Shown here: piece by piece, positions 1-11,328 of the stretch
How positions within the stretch are numbered: the stretch's first letter is position 1
Layout: each line of letters opens with the position of its first letter
Assembly: GCA_020205615.1 (NCBI GenBank)
Contig: CM035170.1
Span: forward strand, 115,986,213 to 116,050,212
Direction of reading: 5' to 3'
From: Panax quinquefolius
Lineage: Eukaryota > Streptophyta > Magnoliopsida > Apiales > Araliaceae
DNA length: 64,000 bases
The notes under the pieces: generated by a model
The model's database searches: none
What the model was told of the DNA's origin: nothing
The model's input: only the letters and a program-made list of their open reading frames with translations
Translations under genes and position numbers: made by a program

Positions 1-1138
1 TTTTCCGGAGCGACCTTTGGTGCCTCCATCCTAGCTGAATTTGTCTTCGGTGAACAACAAAATCGAGCTAAGTGACATTCTCTTCCACAATTATAACATG
101 ATTTGAATGACATCGCATGATTTTGGATGATGTGTCCCTCCCTCCGCATTTGAAGTATATGATAGGTGGTCTTTCTCCTTCCTTAACAACGGGTCTTTGG
201 TCTTGCCGACGTCTTTCCATCATTGTTGAATCTCCTCTTCTTGAAATGTCCATTCTTATTGTTTTGTACGATTACCAATGAAGTGGTTACCATTTTCGGC
301 CTGTTGATTCCCTCCACGCTTGTTGTCACCGCTCACGATCGCTTCTCTCCTTCGGTATTATCATTTTTTACGCACGCTCTCTTTTGGTTGCGTTAACTCG
401 TTATCGCGCTCCACTAATCGAGCCCTATTTACAACATCTAAATACAAACACGGTTTATGAGAAATAAGATGTTGGCGTATTTCCGACTTCAAACCTCTTA
501 AAAACATTCGCGCCATTCTCTTTATTATCCACCAAGTGGGGACGAAATAAGGATAACTCGCAAATTTTGCCTCGTATTGGGACACGGTCATATTGTTTTG
601 CTCCAATTTGATAAACTCCACCTCCTTTATGTGATGAATACTTTCGGGAAAGTATTTGTCGTTGAATAGCTCTTGGAACTTCTCCCAAGACATCTTTAGC
701 ACGGCAGGTTGAGTACATTTTACCGATTCCCACCGATGTCCTTTCTCTCGCAACATAAAAGCGTGATGGGAACCTTTTGCTCTTCGGAGCATCCCAAGAC
801 ATCAAATATCTTGGTGATCTGCTTTATCCATGCTTCTGCCATAAGTTATTTTGACTCTCCCTTAAACTCCGGTGGTCCCAACTCCTTGAACTGTTTAGCG
901 GTGACCGTCCGAGAGTTTCCAGTGTTTCCACCTACATTTTGGACAGGAGCCGCTCTCGCCTGCTGTTGCATGAATTGCATAAAGCCTCGAACAATCCATC
1001 ATTCAAGACATTTGGTCGGTGTTGTTATTTGCATGAGGATTATCGCCTTCACGATGCACATTCTTACGATTATTGATATGTGGAGACTCAGCGGTCTCTT
1101 GTGCTCCATTGTTATTCTCAACATTCTCTGGATGTCAT
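1..1138 (-). pseudogene. Broken gag of Tekay-like Ty3/gypsy retrotransposon (element A)
   Basis: This is retrotransposon capsid/nucleocapsid coding sequence read leftward from about 1138. The best preserved part (361-792) has the retrotransposon gag signature: MSWEKFQELFNDKYFPES, then KEVEFIKLEQNNMTVSQYEAKF, then RMFLRGLKSEIRQHLISHKP. Near 60-150 lies a degenerate CCHC zinc knuckle (FKCG followed by a scrambled second half). The frame is broken several times, for example between the N-terminal piece (about 1138-980) and the core. The same protein is encoded better at 24087-25232 in element B, which guided the reading. The rest of the element (protease to integrase and the second LTR) would lie left of the window. 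It is non-functional as written. Family assignment is by gag type and LTR ends, and is fairly sure. Confidence 0.8.
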
Positions 1139-1327
1139 TTTTGAGACATCGCCACAAAACAAAGGTTAATTGACATGAAACATAATATCTCTAAACTCGA
1201 CCAACCAATTTAAATACAAAATAAATTTAAGTAGGTCATACTAGCTAAAGAATTCCCGTCTCTCCCTCCTAGTTCTAGTCTCACATCTTAGCTAGGGATC
1301 ATATCCTCCAAGCTTTGATATTAAGTT

Positions 1328-3780
1328 ATGACGCCCCCAAAATTAGGTATACATCACCCATCTTGGGTCGTCAGATACATGGTACAGAATTCAAATACAA
1401 CTTACTAATACAACTGTCGTGTACAATACGACAAACATAAACTATGAGTGAATACAAATATTATCTACTCGAGATTATACAAACTCAAAAGGAGTCCTCA
1501 TTACAATTATTATCACACTATTTCACAGAATAGTGAGGACTACTAATCTTTATTCTCGGACCATCACTCCGTTCCCCGACTCGTCCCAGCTATATTCTCA
1601 TTTCCTGAAGAGAACAGTGAAAGAAAGGGTGAGCTCAACTAGCCCAGTAAGAAATATTATGACTAAGATAATGCAGAATAAATTATCATTAGTCTCCAAC
1701 AATGTTAAACTGATAAAATATAATAGACATCAAGTTTAACTGCAGCGGAACAAGCAATCCATTAAAAGAGTCAAGTAGAAGATAAAATCTACTATCTTTT
1801 ATGATTTAAAAGGTTTTTCATCTTTATTATCATTTGAGACTCGACTTAATAAATATTCCACATCATCGAATCACCCCACAGACTACGACCAAGAATATTC
1901 TTTAGTATCACGACCACAATTATCCATGCACTACGGGCCAAGAATATTTGTGTATTCATTAATGGTCATGATCATGCCAACAACTGTCCATCAATGCACT
2001 ACGGGCCAATGAGAACTTTTACCACATCATTTGTAACGTTACGGTCATGATTACACCGAATAATCCTTGGTCATAATCATACCAAGTCCATCTATGCACT
2101 ACATGCCACATATGACTTTCAACAAAATATAAACATGAGGATGATGACAATGATATAAGAATTCAATAAAACAAGTTCAAGAATTAATTTTTCCAGGAAT
2201 TATTAACGTCCAAATTGTCAACATGATACTGTTTTATGGAGTAAAATTCAAGAATGATCAGAAGAATATTTTCATGAAAAGATACTGGATGAAGCGCAAA
2301 TATTAAGGATATTCTACTAATTTCATGGAGTATAGAAAGTGAAACTTTAACCAATTTGAGTATAATAAAGAATGGAATAACAAAAGAAATCACCATGCAT
2401 GCGGTGCTTGATGTAGGCGAGTTATTCAACGAATAATAATAACGGAACCGAAGTCGAGGCAAAATTTGCAAGCAGGATGTTCCAACAGAATAATAAAGAC
2501 GGAACCGGTAGGTGTAAAACACATGCACAAAGATGTTGTTCCAACGATAATAATAATAAGGCGGAACCGGAAGGTGTAAAACACATGTGACAAGGATGTT
2601 CCAACGGAATAATAATAAAGAGGCGAAACGAAGTCTGTAAAACACACGAGCAGGATGTTCCAACGGAATAAAGAGAAACCAGTCGGTAAAAAAACACAGA
2701 CGAGGATGTTCCAATGAATAATAGAAGAAGAATGTCCAAGTATAGGTAGATCATCATGGCGTTATCTGATTATTCAATAGAATAATAAGAATTGGAATAA
2801 CAATGATTCTCTTTATATGAATAAGAAGAATAACACTCCTTACGAGTACAATAAATAATATTTCCTACCTTAAGAAGAAGAAAACTAGGATATATAAGTA
2901 GTGAAGAATAGAATACTTTCTTCTTCTCTCTATAGTTTATCTCTACAGAGTTTCGGTGAATTCGTAAGAAAATAATGAATGAATGAACTTCTATTTATAG
3001 AAAAATGGAATGATAAGTAATGGCGACTCATTTAAGCAATTCGAGATTGATTTACTTTTAATCGTCATCCATATTTAAAGCAAAATAAAATAAAATATAT
3101 TCTATTTATAATCTAATAAAACAAATAACTTTATAAAATTTTTTTTTCATATCAAACCTTTATGCGAATACTTATGCATAATAAAATATAATATATTCTA
3201 ATTATTGTCTAATAAAATAGATAGCTTTATAAAAGTATTACATTTTATATAAAAAGATTTTACTACGCAAAAATACTACGCGAGACACTATGCATAATAG
3301 AATATAATATATTCTATTTATAGAATAACTTTATAAAAGTATTACATTTTATATAAAAGATTTTACGTATTATTACATTAATAATACCAACAAAGCTGAG
3401 TGACTTATCACTTAAGCATCAATAATTAATACCGTAGTGTGCTACTTATGCAACCACAGCGTATTCTTTATTTTTAACAACAAGGTGTTTCAACGATTAA
3501 CGATAAAACTTCCGCCGTTATTTTCATAAAAGTATTTTTGTCGTTTTCTCAATCAAACAATAATTCCGTTATGGGATCCACCGATGATTGTCTTGCCGTT
3601 GTCTTAATATTCTCTGTTAAAAGCGAATATTCCCCACCAATCGAATATTATATAAAGAATTTGCGTCTTTTGCAAAATTTATAAATATTACCCACAACTA
3701 TTATATCAATTTCACTCCATAATATTCAAAAATAATATTTATAGAAAATTTATCTTTATTCAAAAAATTGGGGTTTTACA
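1328..3780 (-). mobile_element. 5' LTR of element A (Tekay-like, minus strand)
   Basis: Read on the minus strand this LTR starts TGTAAAACCCCAA at 3780 and ends GGCGTCA near 1328. It is followed by a primer-binding site (TATCAAAGCTTGG, about 1308-1320) resembling the initiator-Met tRNA site. It is homologous along its length to the LTR of element B (11329-13711 and 26525-28390). Inside are about five imperfect copies of a ~60-bp unit (2420-2720) and a second repeated block at 1860-2110 with the recurring words ctacgggcca and accaagtcc. The downstream partner LTR is outside the window, so the target-site duplication cannot be checked. Confidence 0.8.
2420..2720. repeat. Tandem ~60-bp repeats inside LTR
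   Basis: About five imperfect units each contain ggatgttccaacggaataat followed by a gcggaaccgg-type block and a gtaaaacacatg-type block. The same array, in reverse orientation, is present in both LTRs of element B (about 12480-12740 and 27030-27290). It is therefore a property of the LTR family and not a local expansion. The long minus-strand open frames over it are by-products of the repeat. Confidence 0.75.
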
Positions 3781-4730
3781 GTTGTTAACGGCAGGGGCAC
3801 GAATGACCCAAAAATTGTAACGTTAGGGGTATTTTTGGACAAAAAAAAATATAGAATGCTCGGTAGACATTGAAAAAAATATCAAGAATATTTTTGGACT
3901 TTATCCCCATACTTTATTAGTATTAAATAGTGGAGCTAATTTGACCTTTTATAATCGCTTTATTACTTTAGACCATCCTCCACAATTTAATCTTGAAAGA
4001 AAGACTGGTATATTATAATTCAATGTTAATTTAATTTTCATTCATTCATTTTATATGCTTAAATTGGTAAAGAAGCATGTATACCCATTAAACTTTTATG
4101 TTACGTTTAGATTAAAAGAATGAAATAAAAAATAATATATTTAATAATAATTTTGAAAGATAAATCATTTCATCTCTTGAAATATACGTGACGTCAATAA
4201 TCGTACATTTAAAACATTTTAAATTCATTCAATTTCTTCCAATCCAAACGCATCATTAAAGGCTTAAAGTGAATCAAAAGATAATATTGGTGAGAATATT
4301 TCCACATGAACCAAATAACTAAGAATAGTTAATATAAAACAAACATTTCCTTTATCTAATCATTTCGCTCAAAAGCCCTTCAACTACTTCCCATAACATT
4401 TTCCCACCACATTTCTAAATCCTACTGCGTCTCATACACTTTTTCTTTTCTTTTCACTTTTACACTTGATAATTACAAAGGAATTCTTTGAAATATTGAA
4501 TTTTGAATAGCTTCTTGCATTTTCACTTTGTCTATTCTCCATCTCCCCTCTAATATATAGCACAAATTTTAATTTTTGCAGTAACACGTAATGTAAAGTG
4601 CAATTTGCATTGAATATATTCAAATCGTTAAGATATATGTTGACAATAATAGTGATATTTTTTATTTTAAGAATCCCGACATGAATACATTAAATACAAC
4701 TTATTTATCGTATCTCAGTCAACTTGAAGA
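3781..4730. other. Intergenic AT-rich DNA left of the SPX promoter
   Basis: No coding region with protein-like composition was found. The first 120 bases (around ttaacggcaggggcacgaat and taacgttaggggtatttttgg) resemble dispersed-repeat sequence, but I could not assign it to a family or find a matching second end. The remainder is low-complexity AT-rich DNA. Confidence 0.5.
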
Positions 4731-5176
4731 GCATATTCTACAATAAAAATAACATATATAAGTTGATAGTAGGCTATTGATAATAATATTTTTGAGCATC
4801 CCACTGCGAATATATTTGAAACTACTTATCAAATGCAAAACTTGTATTGATAATGACAGGTAGAAAAGGTAAAATCAAAGTGATTTTTTTTGTCATGATT
4901 TTGTACAAGAAGAGGAGGAAATTAAGAATAGGGGAGAGATCATACGACTTTCCCTCCCATGAAAGGAAGGAAATGGGTGAGAGTTTTGAAATCTCCACCT
5001 TGGAAGAGCCAAACAGTCCAAAAAACTATTATTAATTCCGAATATGCCTTTGGATAATATCTTAAAAATATTGGATATGCCTCCCATATAATTTTTTGGT
5101 AACACAGAAGACAGACATATTCCCAACAATGCCCTTGGACTGTTTGCTCAATTTCTTGATAAACAAACGCATATTC
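4731..5176. promoter_or_regulatory. Distal cluster of four P1BS motifs (PHR1 sites)
   Basis: Four matches to the palindromic P1BS consensus GNATATNC occur here: GCATATTC at 4731-4738, GAATATGC at 5040-5047, GGATATGC at 5073-5080 and GCATATTC at 5169-5176. P1BS is the site bound by PHR1-type MYB-CC factors in promoters of phosphate-starvation genes. The cluster lies 0.9-1.4 kb upstream of an SPX gene, a classic PHR1 target. The matches are exact; their function is inferred from the neighbour. Confidence 0.6.
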
Positions 5177-5806
5177 CACCTGCCTTGGAATTATACCAAT
5201 CTTAAAGTCATTTGACTCTCCTTCCTTATCATTATATATAAATATTTTTTAATTTCATTAATTAATATTGATTTTAATTATATGATGCATTTAATGATCT
5301 CTTTTACTAAGGAATCAAATCAACTATTAAGGTGATATTGTGTGTAGAAATGATTGTGTTATTTAGCGAAATTCAATTGAAATACAAATTTTTAGGGCCT
5401 TGTATATAAATTTCAAATTAAATGACTAAAATTTTAAAATTGCTTTTAACAAATAAAACTTTCTGTATTCACCTTTATAGTAATAAGAACATTTTATTTA
5501 TTTCTCAATCAAAGATCATATACATACATTATACTTAAAGTAATAATTATATAATTTATGATGTATTATAGATGATCCGTATTTATTTTAAATGATTTCA
5601 ATTTTATAAACTGTAAAACGTAAGTAATTTTTTTTATTTCTTTGAAGTTGAGTAAAAACTTTCTTATTATGGTCGAACAAATATGAAAAAAAGATATATA
5701 TATTTTTAAAGTTTCTAAACAAGACTATTATGTATGAAACAGAGAAAGTATAATTAATTAAATATAATGAAAATCTTTCTCACCCAACAGCTCACTCTAC
5801 TCCGCC

Positions 5807-5812
5807 ACGTGT
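5807..5812. promoter_or_regulatory. G-box CACGTG in SPX promoter
   Basis: A perfect palindromic CACGTG lies within gccacgtgtc, about 285 bases before the SPX start codon. G-boxes are bound by plant bHLH and bZIP factors. Use in this gene is not shown by the sequence. Confidence 0.4.
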
Positions 5813-5954
5813 CTAATCCTAAATCCCGAAATTAAAAATTAAGTACTTAAAAACTTTCACTTTCATCCAGAGATAGATAATTTAAATAAAAAGTATTTCC
5901 TCTTGTGTCCTCAAAACGGAATAAAACGGAAGATATTCTCTAATAAAAACAAAA

Positions 5955-5998
5955 GAATATTCCCAATCCAACCCTCCGCATATTCTCTCACCTTATAT
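5955..5998 (+). promoter_or_regulatory. Proximal P1BS pair and TATA-like box of SPX gene
   Basis: Two exact GNATATNC motifs, GAATATTC (5955-5962) and GCATATTC (5978-5985), sit just upstream of a TATA-like sequence ccttatatta (5991-6000). The start codon follows at 6097, leaving room for a short 5' UTR. Two adjacent P1BS sites immediately upstream of the core promoter fit phosphate-starvation induction by PHR1-type factors. This is inference from motif and gene identity. Confidence 0.6.
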
Positions 5999-6096
5999 TA
6001 ACCCCTCCACTTTCACTCGCTTTCCGTCATCACACTTTCGTTAATTCGTTGAAACCCCCTCCAATTTTTCCTTTTTTTCTTTCTAGACAGAGTATT

Positions 6097-8545
6097 ATGA
6101 AGTTCGGCAAAAGCCTGAGCAACCAGATCGAGGAGACTCTGCCTGAATGGCGAGACAAGTTCTTGTCCTACAAAGAGCTCAAGAAGCGTTTGAAGCTCAT
6201 CTTTCCTTGGGTCTCCGCCGCTGGCGATATCAGGCCGGCCAAGCGCCCGAGGATTGCCGCCGCCGCCGCCGATGACTGTGCGGAAGCCATATCGGACGAG
6301 GAGGTTGATTTCGTCAAGTTGTTGGAAGATGAGCTCGAGAAATTTAACTCATTTTTTGTTGAAAAGGAGGAAGAGTACATCATTAGATTAAAGGTTCTTT
6401 TTTAATTGATGTTTGATTAATCATGATTACCTAATTGTGTTTAAACAACTGTGTAATTTGATTTAATTAAAGAGAGCATTGTATCAATAAATGAAGAGTC
6501 TCTCACAAAAAGATTAATAAAATCAATTTATCATAGTATTTAGTAGCAGTTTGTATTATGGCATTAAGAGCAATTGAGAATGTGCATTGGACAATATTGC
6601 CTTTTTGAAGAATTGGCCTTTGCCTAGTGGCCCTTATAATTAATTTATCAAATACCTCAGAAATCTTTGCCGCTTAAATTTTTGCCATTTGCCATGAAAC
6701 AGTCACTCTGTTACTATTTTTACATACTATAGATTTGGATTATGCACTTCTATGGGCATAAACCACAACTGAGTTGGATGTATATATCCTTTTGTAGAGA
6801 CTCAGACTAGCTATATAAACTCACAAAACTCAGCTGCAAAACTAGAAAGTTAAGAGACAAAGGGATGTTGAATATTGAATATACACGAAGGGCTCTTAAA
6901 TTCTTTTGATAAATTGACTCATCAGTAAGTTTTGAGAGCATGTACAGAATTTTCCTTTGGAGGATGAGTGTGGTTGGATTTGATACACCAGTGCATGATT
7001 CTTTATGCAATAAAGAATGAAAATTGCCAAGTGATAAGTAATTAGTCTAATGACTGACAAAATTAGTTGGATCTACTTCTTGTTTGTGGATATGGAACAA
7101 AGTTAACATATCCGCGCCGTATCTTTACATGATCTAGTATAGATGTGGTTTTACATGATTATCGGCTTGTGGGTCCTGAATAATGCTTTAGTTGTGTTAA
7201 ATATATGTACGCTTTCACCTTTTCCTTTCCCTCCTGTCACTCTGTGTGAGGTTGAATTATTATTTTTTTGTACATTTGTGCTAACTAATTTCTATTTCTT
7301 TGTCGTTTATAGGAGTTACAGGATAGAGTAGCAAATGCCAAGGATTGGAGTGAAGAGATGATAGATATACGTAAAGAGATAGTAGATTTCCACGGAGAGA
7401 TGGTTCTGTTGGAGAATTATAGCGCTCTCAACTACACAGGTAACTTCAATTTTGATTTTCCGATTGTTTATATGACTTGGTCACTTGGCCAAAACATTTA
7501 ATTTGGTTTCTCTTACTAATCATGCCAAAAATTCAAATTGTAAATTGTGTTACGCTCAATATCAGTCATTCTATTGCAACCCATGAATATTCAATTTTTA
7601 GGTTATTTTTTCCTTGTCAAAATAAACTGTCTATTTTAAACTAAACTCTGTAAATGCCTGTATTGAAAGTTAAACTATCATATAATGTCAACACATAAAT
7701 TAGATTGTTTGCACTAGGGTAACTCGAAACCTAGATATTACAGGCATGAATGCCAGTGGCAAATTTTAAATGCTTTCCATAGGTACCATCTGGTGTCACT
7801 TGTCGCGGGTTCTGGTTTGTACCAAGACTTATCTCTTAAGCAACCGGCATCACCAAAACTAGAGCTTTTGCCATTAAGTTTTAGGTTTCCCATAAAAATA
7901 GATAAGCTGGTTCCATCTAGAACTTTTTGATCATGTCAATAGCATCATATAATGACTATTATGCAGCTGAAACGCCTGATTAATTATTAATTTTAAATCC
8001 CAATTTGTTACATGAAACGACCTCGTCATGGAACTTGAGAGATTTTAATTTTCTAAAATTGTTAGTATACCTTAATGGCACAAATTGATGAATATTTCCT
8101 ATTGACAGGATTGGTTAAGATACTGAAGAAGTATGATAAAAGAACGGGTGCTCTCCTTCGTTTACCCTTTATACAGAAGGTTTTGCAACAGCCCTTCTTC
8201 ACCACTGACTTGCTTTACAAGCTTGTGAAGGAGTGTGAGGCTATGCTAGACCGCCTCTTTCCTGCAACTGAACTACCACCTTCATCTAAAGCAGCTGACA
8301 GGGACGAACCATCTGCCTCTATCGCCACAATAGATAATGGTTCCGGTAGAAGCCCCAAGGAAATTGCCGAGATGGAGTACATGAAGAGCTTATATATGAA
8401 GAGCACCATATCAGCATTGCGGGTTTTGAAAGAAATTCGAAGTGGGAGCTCGACTGTTAGTGTTTTTTCATTGCCACCCCTGCAAATTAGTGGAATTGAG
8501 GATGCATGGAATAAAATCCCAGTTCTCCAACAAGAAGCCAAATAG
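6097..8545 (+). CDS. SPX domain protein (SPX1/SPX2-like phosphate sensor)
   Basis: The coding exons are 6097-6393, 7313-7439 and 8109-8545 (286 codons plus TAG). All introns are GT-AG and phases join correctly. The start at 6097 is chosen because the protein then opens MKFGKSLSNQIEETLPEW, the invariant SPX N-terminus; the frame upstream of it has no earlier ATG. The SPX domain covers about residues 1-165, with the helical EEEYIIRLK segment at the end of exon 1 and the lysine-rich KILKKYDKRTG stretch (about 145-155) that forms the inositol-pyrophosphate site in this family. Single-domain nuclear SPX proteins bind PHR transcription factors when phosphate is sufficient and so restrain the starvation response. 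An alanine run (AAAAA, about residue 55) lies in the variable loop. The upstream P1BS array suggests the usual feedback control by PHR1. The length and lack of a second domain argue against SPX-EXS, SPX-MFS or SPX-RING proteins. SPX1 versus SPX2 cannot be decided. Confidence 0.93.
6877..6884. promoter_or_regulatory. P1BS motif in SPX intron 1
   Basis: GAATATAC matches GNATATNC within the first intron. A single match in 900 bases of AT-rich intron could be chance, but the gene context makes it worth recording. Confidence 0.3.
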
Positions 8546-10546
8546 TTAACATCAAAGTCTCATGGAAGGAAATAGGTCGAGTATAATCTCTTTGTTGTAT
8601 TATTTTGATTTTGTGGTGGTTGTTTTTTTGAATCGTGCACCTACAATGCATGTATTAGATACTAACAAACGTGTAAAAAAAAATCATATATCTAATACCT
8701 ATATTTCCAATAACAAAAGCATATTCTACATGATCTTGAATCTTTCAATGCTTCTAAGGAGTTGGTAAATATTTTTCTTTGTAGATGTTGGTACTTTGTA
8801 AGATGATAAAATAAAAAAATTAGATAAGATCATAGTAGAACACTTGGTTGGATGAAGTCGTCATGCAACATTACATCCATCCATCAATAAGTTTTATAGC
8901 TTTTTATTATATTCGAGGGTCGAAAACGAGCTATGAGTGTCCATGTAATACCCCAGTCTCACATCGAAAGATAGAAAAAAAATTTATCTGTATTTAAGGA
9001 AATAAATTACCTTAAAGTCACAATGTCTAAGTGGCTAGACATGGATTAGCCCAAGAAGATACTATTGAACTAATCATTGGTTTGAGGCAAAGATCTGGCA
9101 ACAATCAAAATAACCAAATGCAAAACAAAGATTTGGGCCCGTCCTTACTAATCAACAGACCCGAACCACTGGGGAAAAATCAGTTACCAAACCAAACACA
9201 TTCCTAAATTAGGCAGCTCCATCCAAGTGATCTAGTTTCAAAATAGGACTCATTTTCTTTTCCTTAGCATCCTTGAGTTAGACTTTCAATTCTGAAAATA
9301 CACTCCGGCTCTTGGAGTAATAAATAGTAACACCATTCTTTTCTAATAAAACAAGGTTAAACCTAACTTTCAACTAATATATATTAGTAATTTTGATAAC
9401 AAAAGTTTATGATTTTTAAAATGAGACTCTCAATTTAGAATGTAAAAAGTATAACATATTACATGTACATTCAACCATTCTGTGTCAGATCCCACCCGTC
9501 TGTTCTTTTGGATGACCATACTTTCTCCACATTGTCATGTCATGTGCATGCCATTTAGAGATTAAAATTGTTAGTGCAAGAAGCACTATTCTACTCTACA
9601 ATTTATGTTTCATTTCAAGGAATTCCCCCAATCGCGTGCATGGTCTCCACTCCATTATAGATTGCATTTTTGGCTCCCTCCGTGACTCCGTCCATTAATA
9701 TAAATCGTTTTAGAATTGTGCATAAATACGAAGGAAATGATTATATAACATTAAATATGATATCAATTTCTTATATTGTACTAGTATTAAAAAAAGAATA
9801 TTATTTATTGAGCAAAAAATAGTGAAAAAATTAAAATTAAATTTAATACTTGGGTAATATCTCAAACAACATATATATTAAGAGGATGAGCTCTTCTAAT
9901 GCAAATAGGTGAACAGGAAGCGTATTTCTTTACAGTAACTTTCCACTATTGCCTAAACATATCCCTTGCATGAAAGTGACCCTGCTCATCCAGACTAGTA
10001 TTAGATGTAGATAGCGAGATTTTATGTATAATTTAACGCGCAAGACGAATAAATCTATGGAATCAAGATAAAAAGGTAGAGTCCAATATATTATAGGATC
10101 AATTCATCATCATCAACATACATACATTGTTAATTAATTCACACATCTCCTCTCCCTCCCTCCCTCCAATTCAATATTGCATGTGTAAATATATATACAT
10201 AAAGAGTTATTTTTGTAGTTGTTTTATGGACGCTCTCTATTTTGATAACATAATTTTTGCTCGGGCACTATCTGTTTTAGTGCTTATTGGCCTACGCGTC
10301 GACCTCCACTTCTAATGGAATATCTCTATATTCTTTAAGAGGATGAAAATGGACAACCAAATGTATTTTTAGTAACTGAAATGATACCTTGAGCTGTTGA
10401 GCATATGCAGCAGCAACTACCAAGTCTATATACTAGTATGTATGTATGTATGTATATATATATATATATGATCAGAAGAGAAGCTGCGTGCTCTTGAAAA
10501 GCATCAACTTTTTTCATTTTGCAATTAGCAGAATTAGAAGTAGCAA
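8546..10546. other. Intergenic region between SPX and peroxidase genes
   Basis: There is no gene-like reading frame. The first 200 bases are probably the SPX 3' UTR. Near 8945-9000 the sequence tgtaataccccagtctcacatcg resembles the start of a plant LTR, but no partner LTR, primer site or target duplication was found. The right end, before the peroxidase start codon, holds a pyrimidine tract (tccctccctcc, about 10150-10170) and a short tgta/ta microsatellite (10435-10470). Confidence 0.5.
10435..10470. repeat. TGTA/TA microsatellite
   Basis: Several tatg/tgta units pass into an alternating ta run, about 80 bases before the peroxidase start codon. It is a simple-sequence repeat in the presumed 5' UTR or core promoter. 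Confidence 0.7.
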
Positions 10547-10891
10547 ATGGAAAGTAGAGGTATTAGTACTTGTCTGGGTTTTGTAGCATTAGTGTTGGTG
10601 ATGATGGGTTTGGCTTTGGCAGAAGAGGGGCAAGGAGGGTTAAAAACAGGGTTTTATTCATCTTCACGTCCAAAAGCAGAGGACATCGTAAGGTCTACTG
10701 TTGAAGCTCACTTTAACAAAGGCCCTAGTGTTGCTGCTGGATTGTTGCGCCTTCATTTCCATGATTGCTTTGTTCAGGTACCCTACCCTACCCACCCACG
10801 TCTTTCTTTCAAAATTCAAACTTGATTTTATATTTTGTAATGTATATATATATATATATATATTAAGTTGTAATTTGTGATGGCTCATTAA

Positions 10892-11101
<210 letters not shown>

Positions 11102-11323
11102 TAAAGAGAAATTAGAAATATAAGTAGTCATTTTAGTTGATACGCATAACACATGATATGTAAATGTACGTACGTTTTAATTAATCTGTTGTCTGTCATA
11201 TCTCAGAGTGATGGCCCAAGTTGGAATGTGACTACAGGAAGAAGAGATGGTAGAATCTCTTTGTCATCTCAAGTCTTAAATTTGCCTTCTCCTTTTGACT
11301 CCGTTGATGCCCAGAGACAGAAA

Positions 11324-11328
11324 TTCTA
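11324..11328. repeat. Left target-site duplication of element B
   Basis: TTCTA stands directly before the LTR start TGTGAAACACC. The partner after the element at 28391-28395 is TTCTC, a 5-bp duplication with one mismatch. TTCTC is the peroxidase reading (Phe plus the start of Ser), so the left copy seems to have mutated. Confidence 0.75.

Noticed and set aside
2184..2757. Overlapping long open frames on the minus strand (up to 176 codons)
   Set aside because: They translate the ~60-bp LTR tandem repeats, giving repeating peptides in several frames at once, which is typical of repeat sequence and not of a gene.
8945..9130. Possible solo LTR or TRIM starting tgtaataccccagtctcacatcg
   Set aside because: Only the start resembles a plant LTR; I found no end, no target duplication and no second copy in the window.
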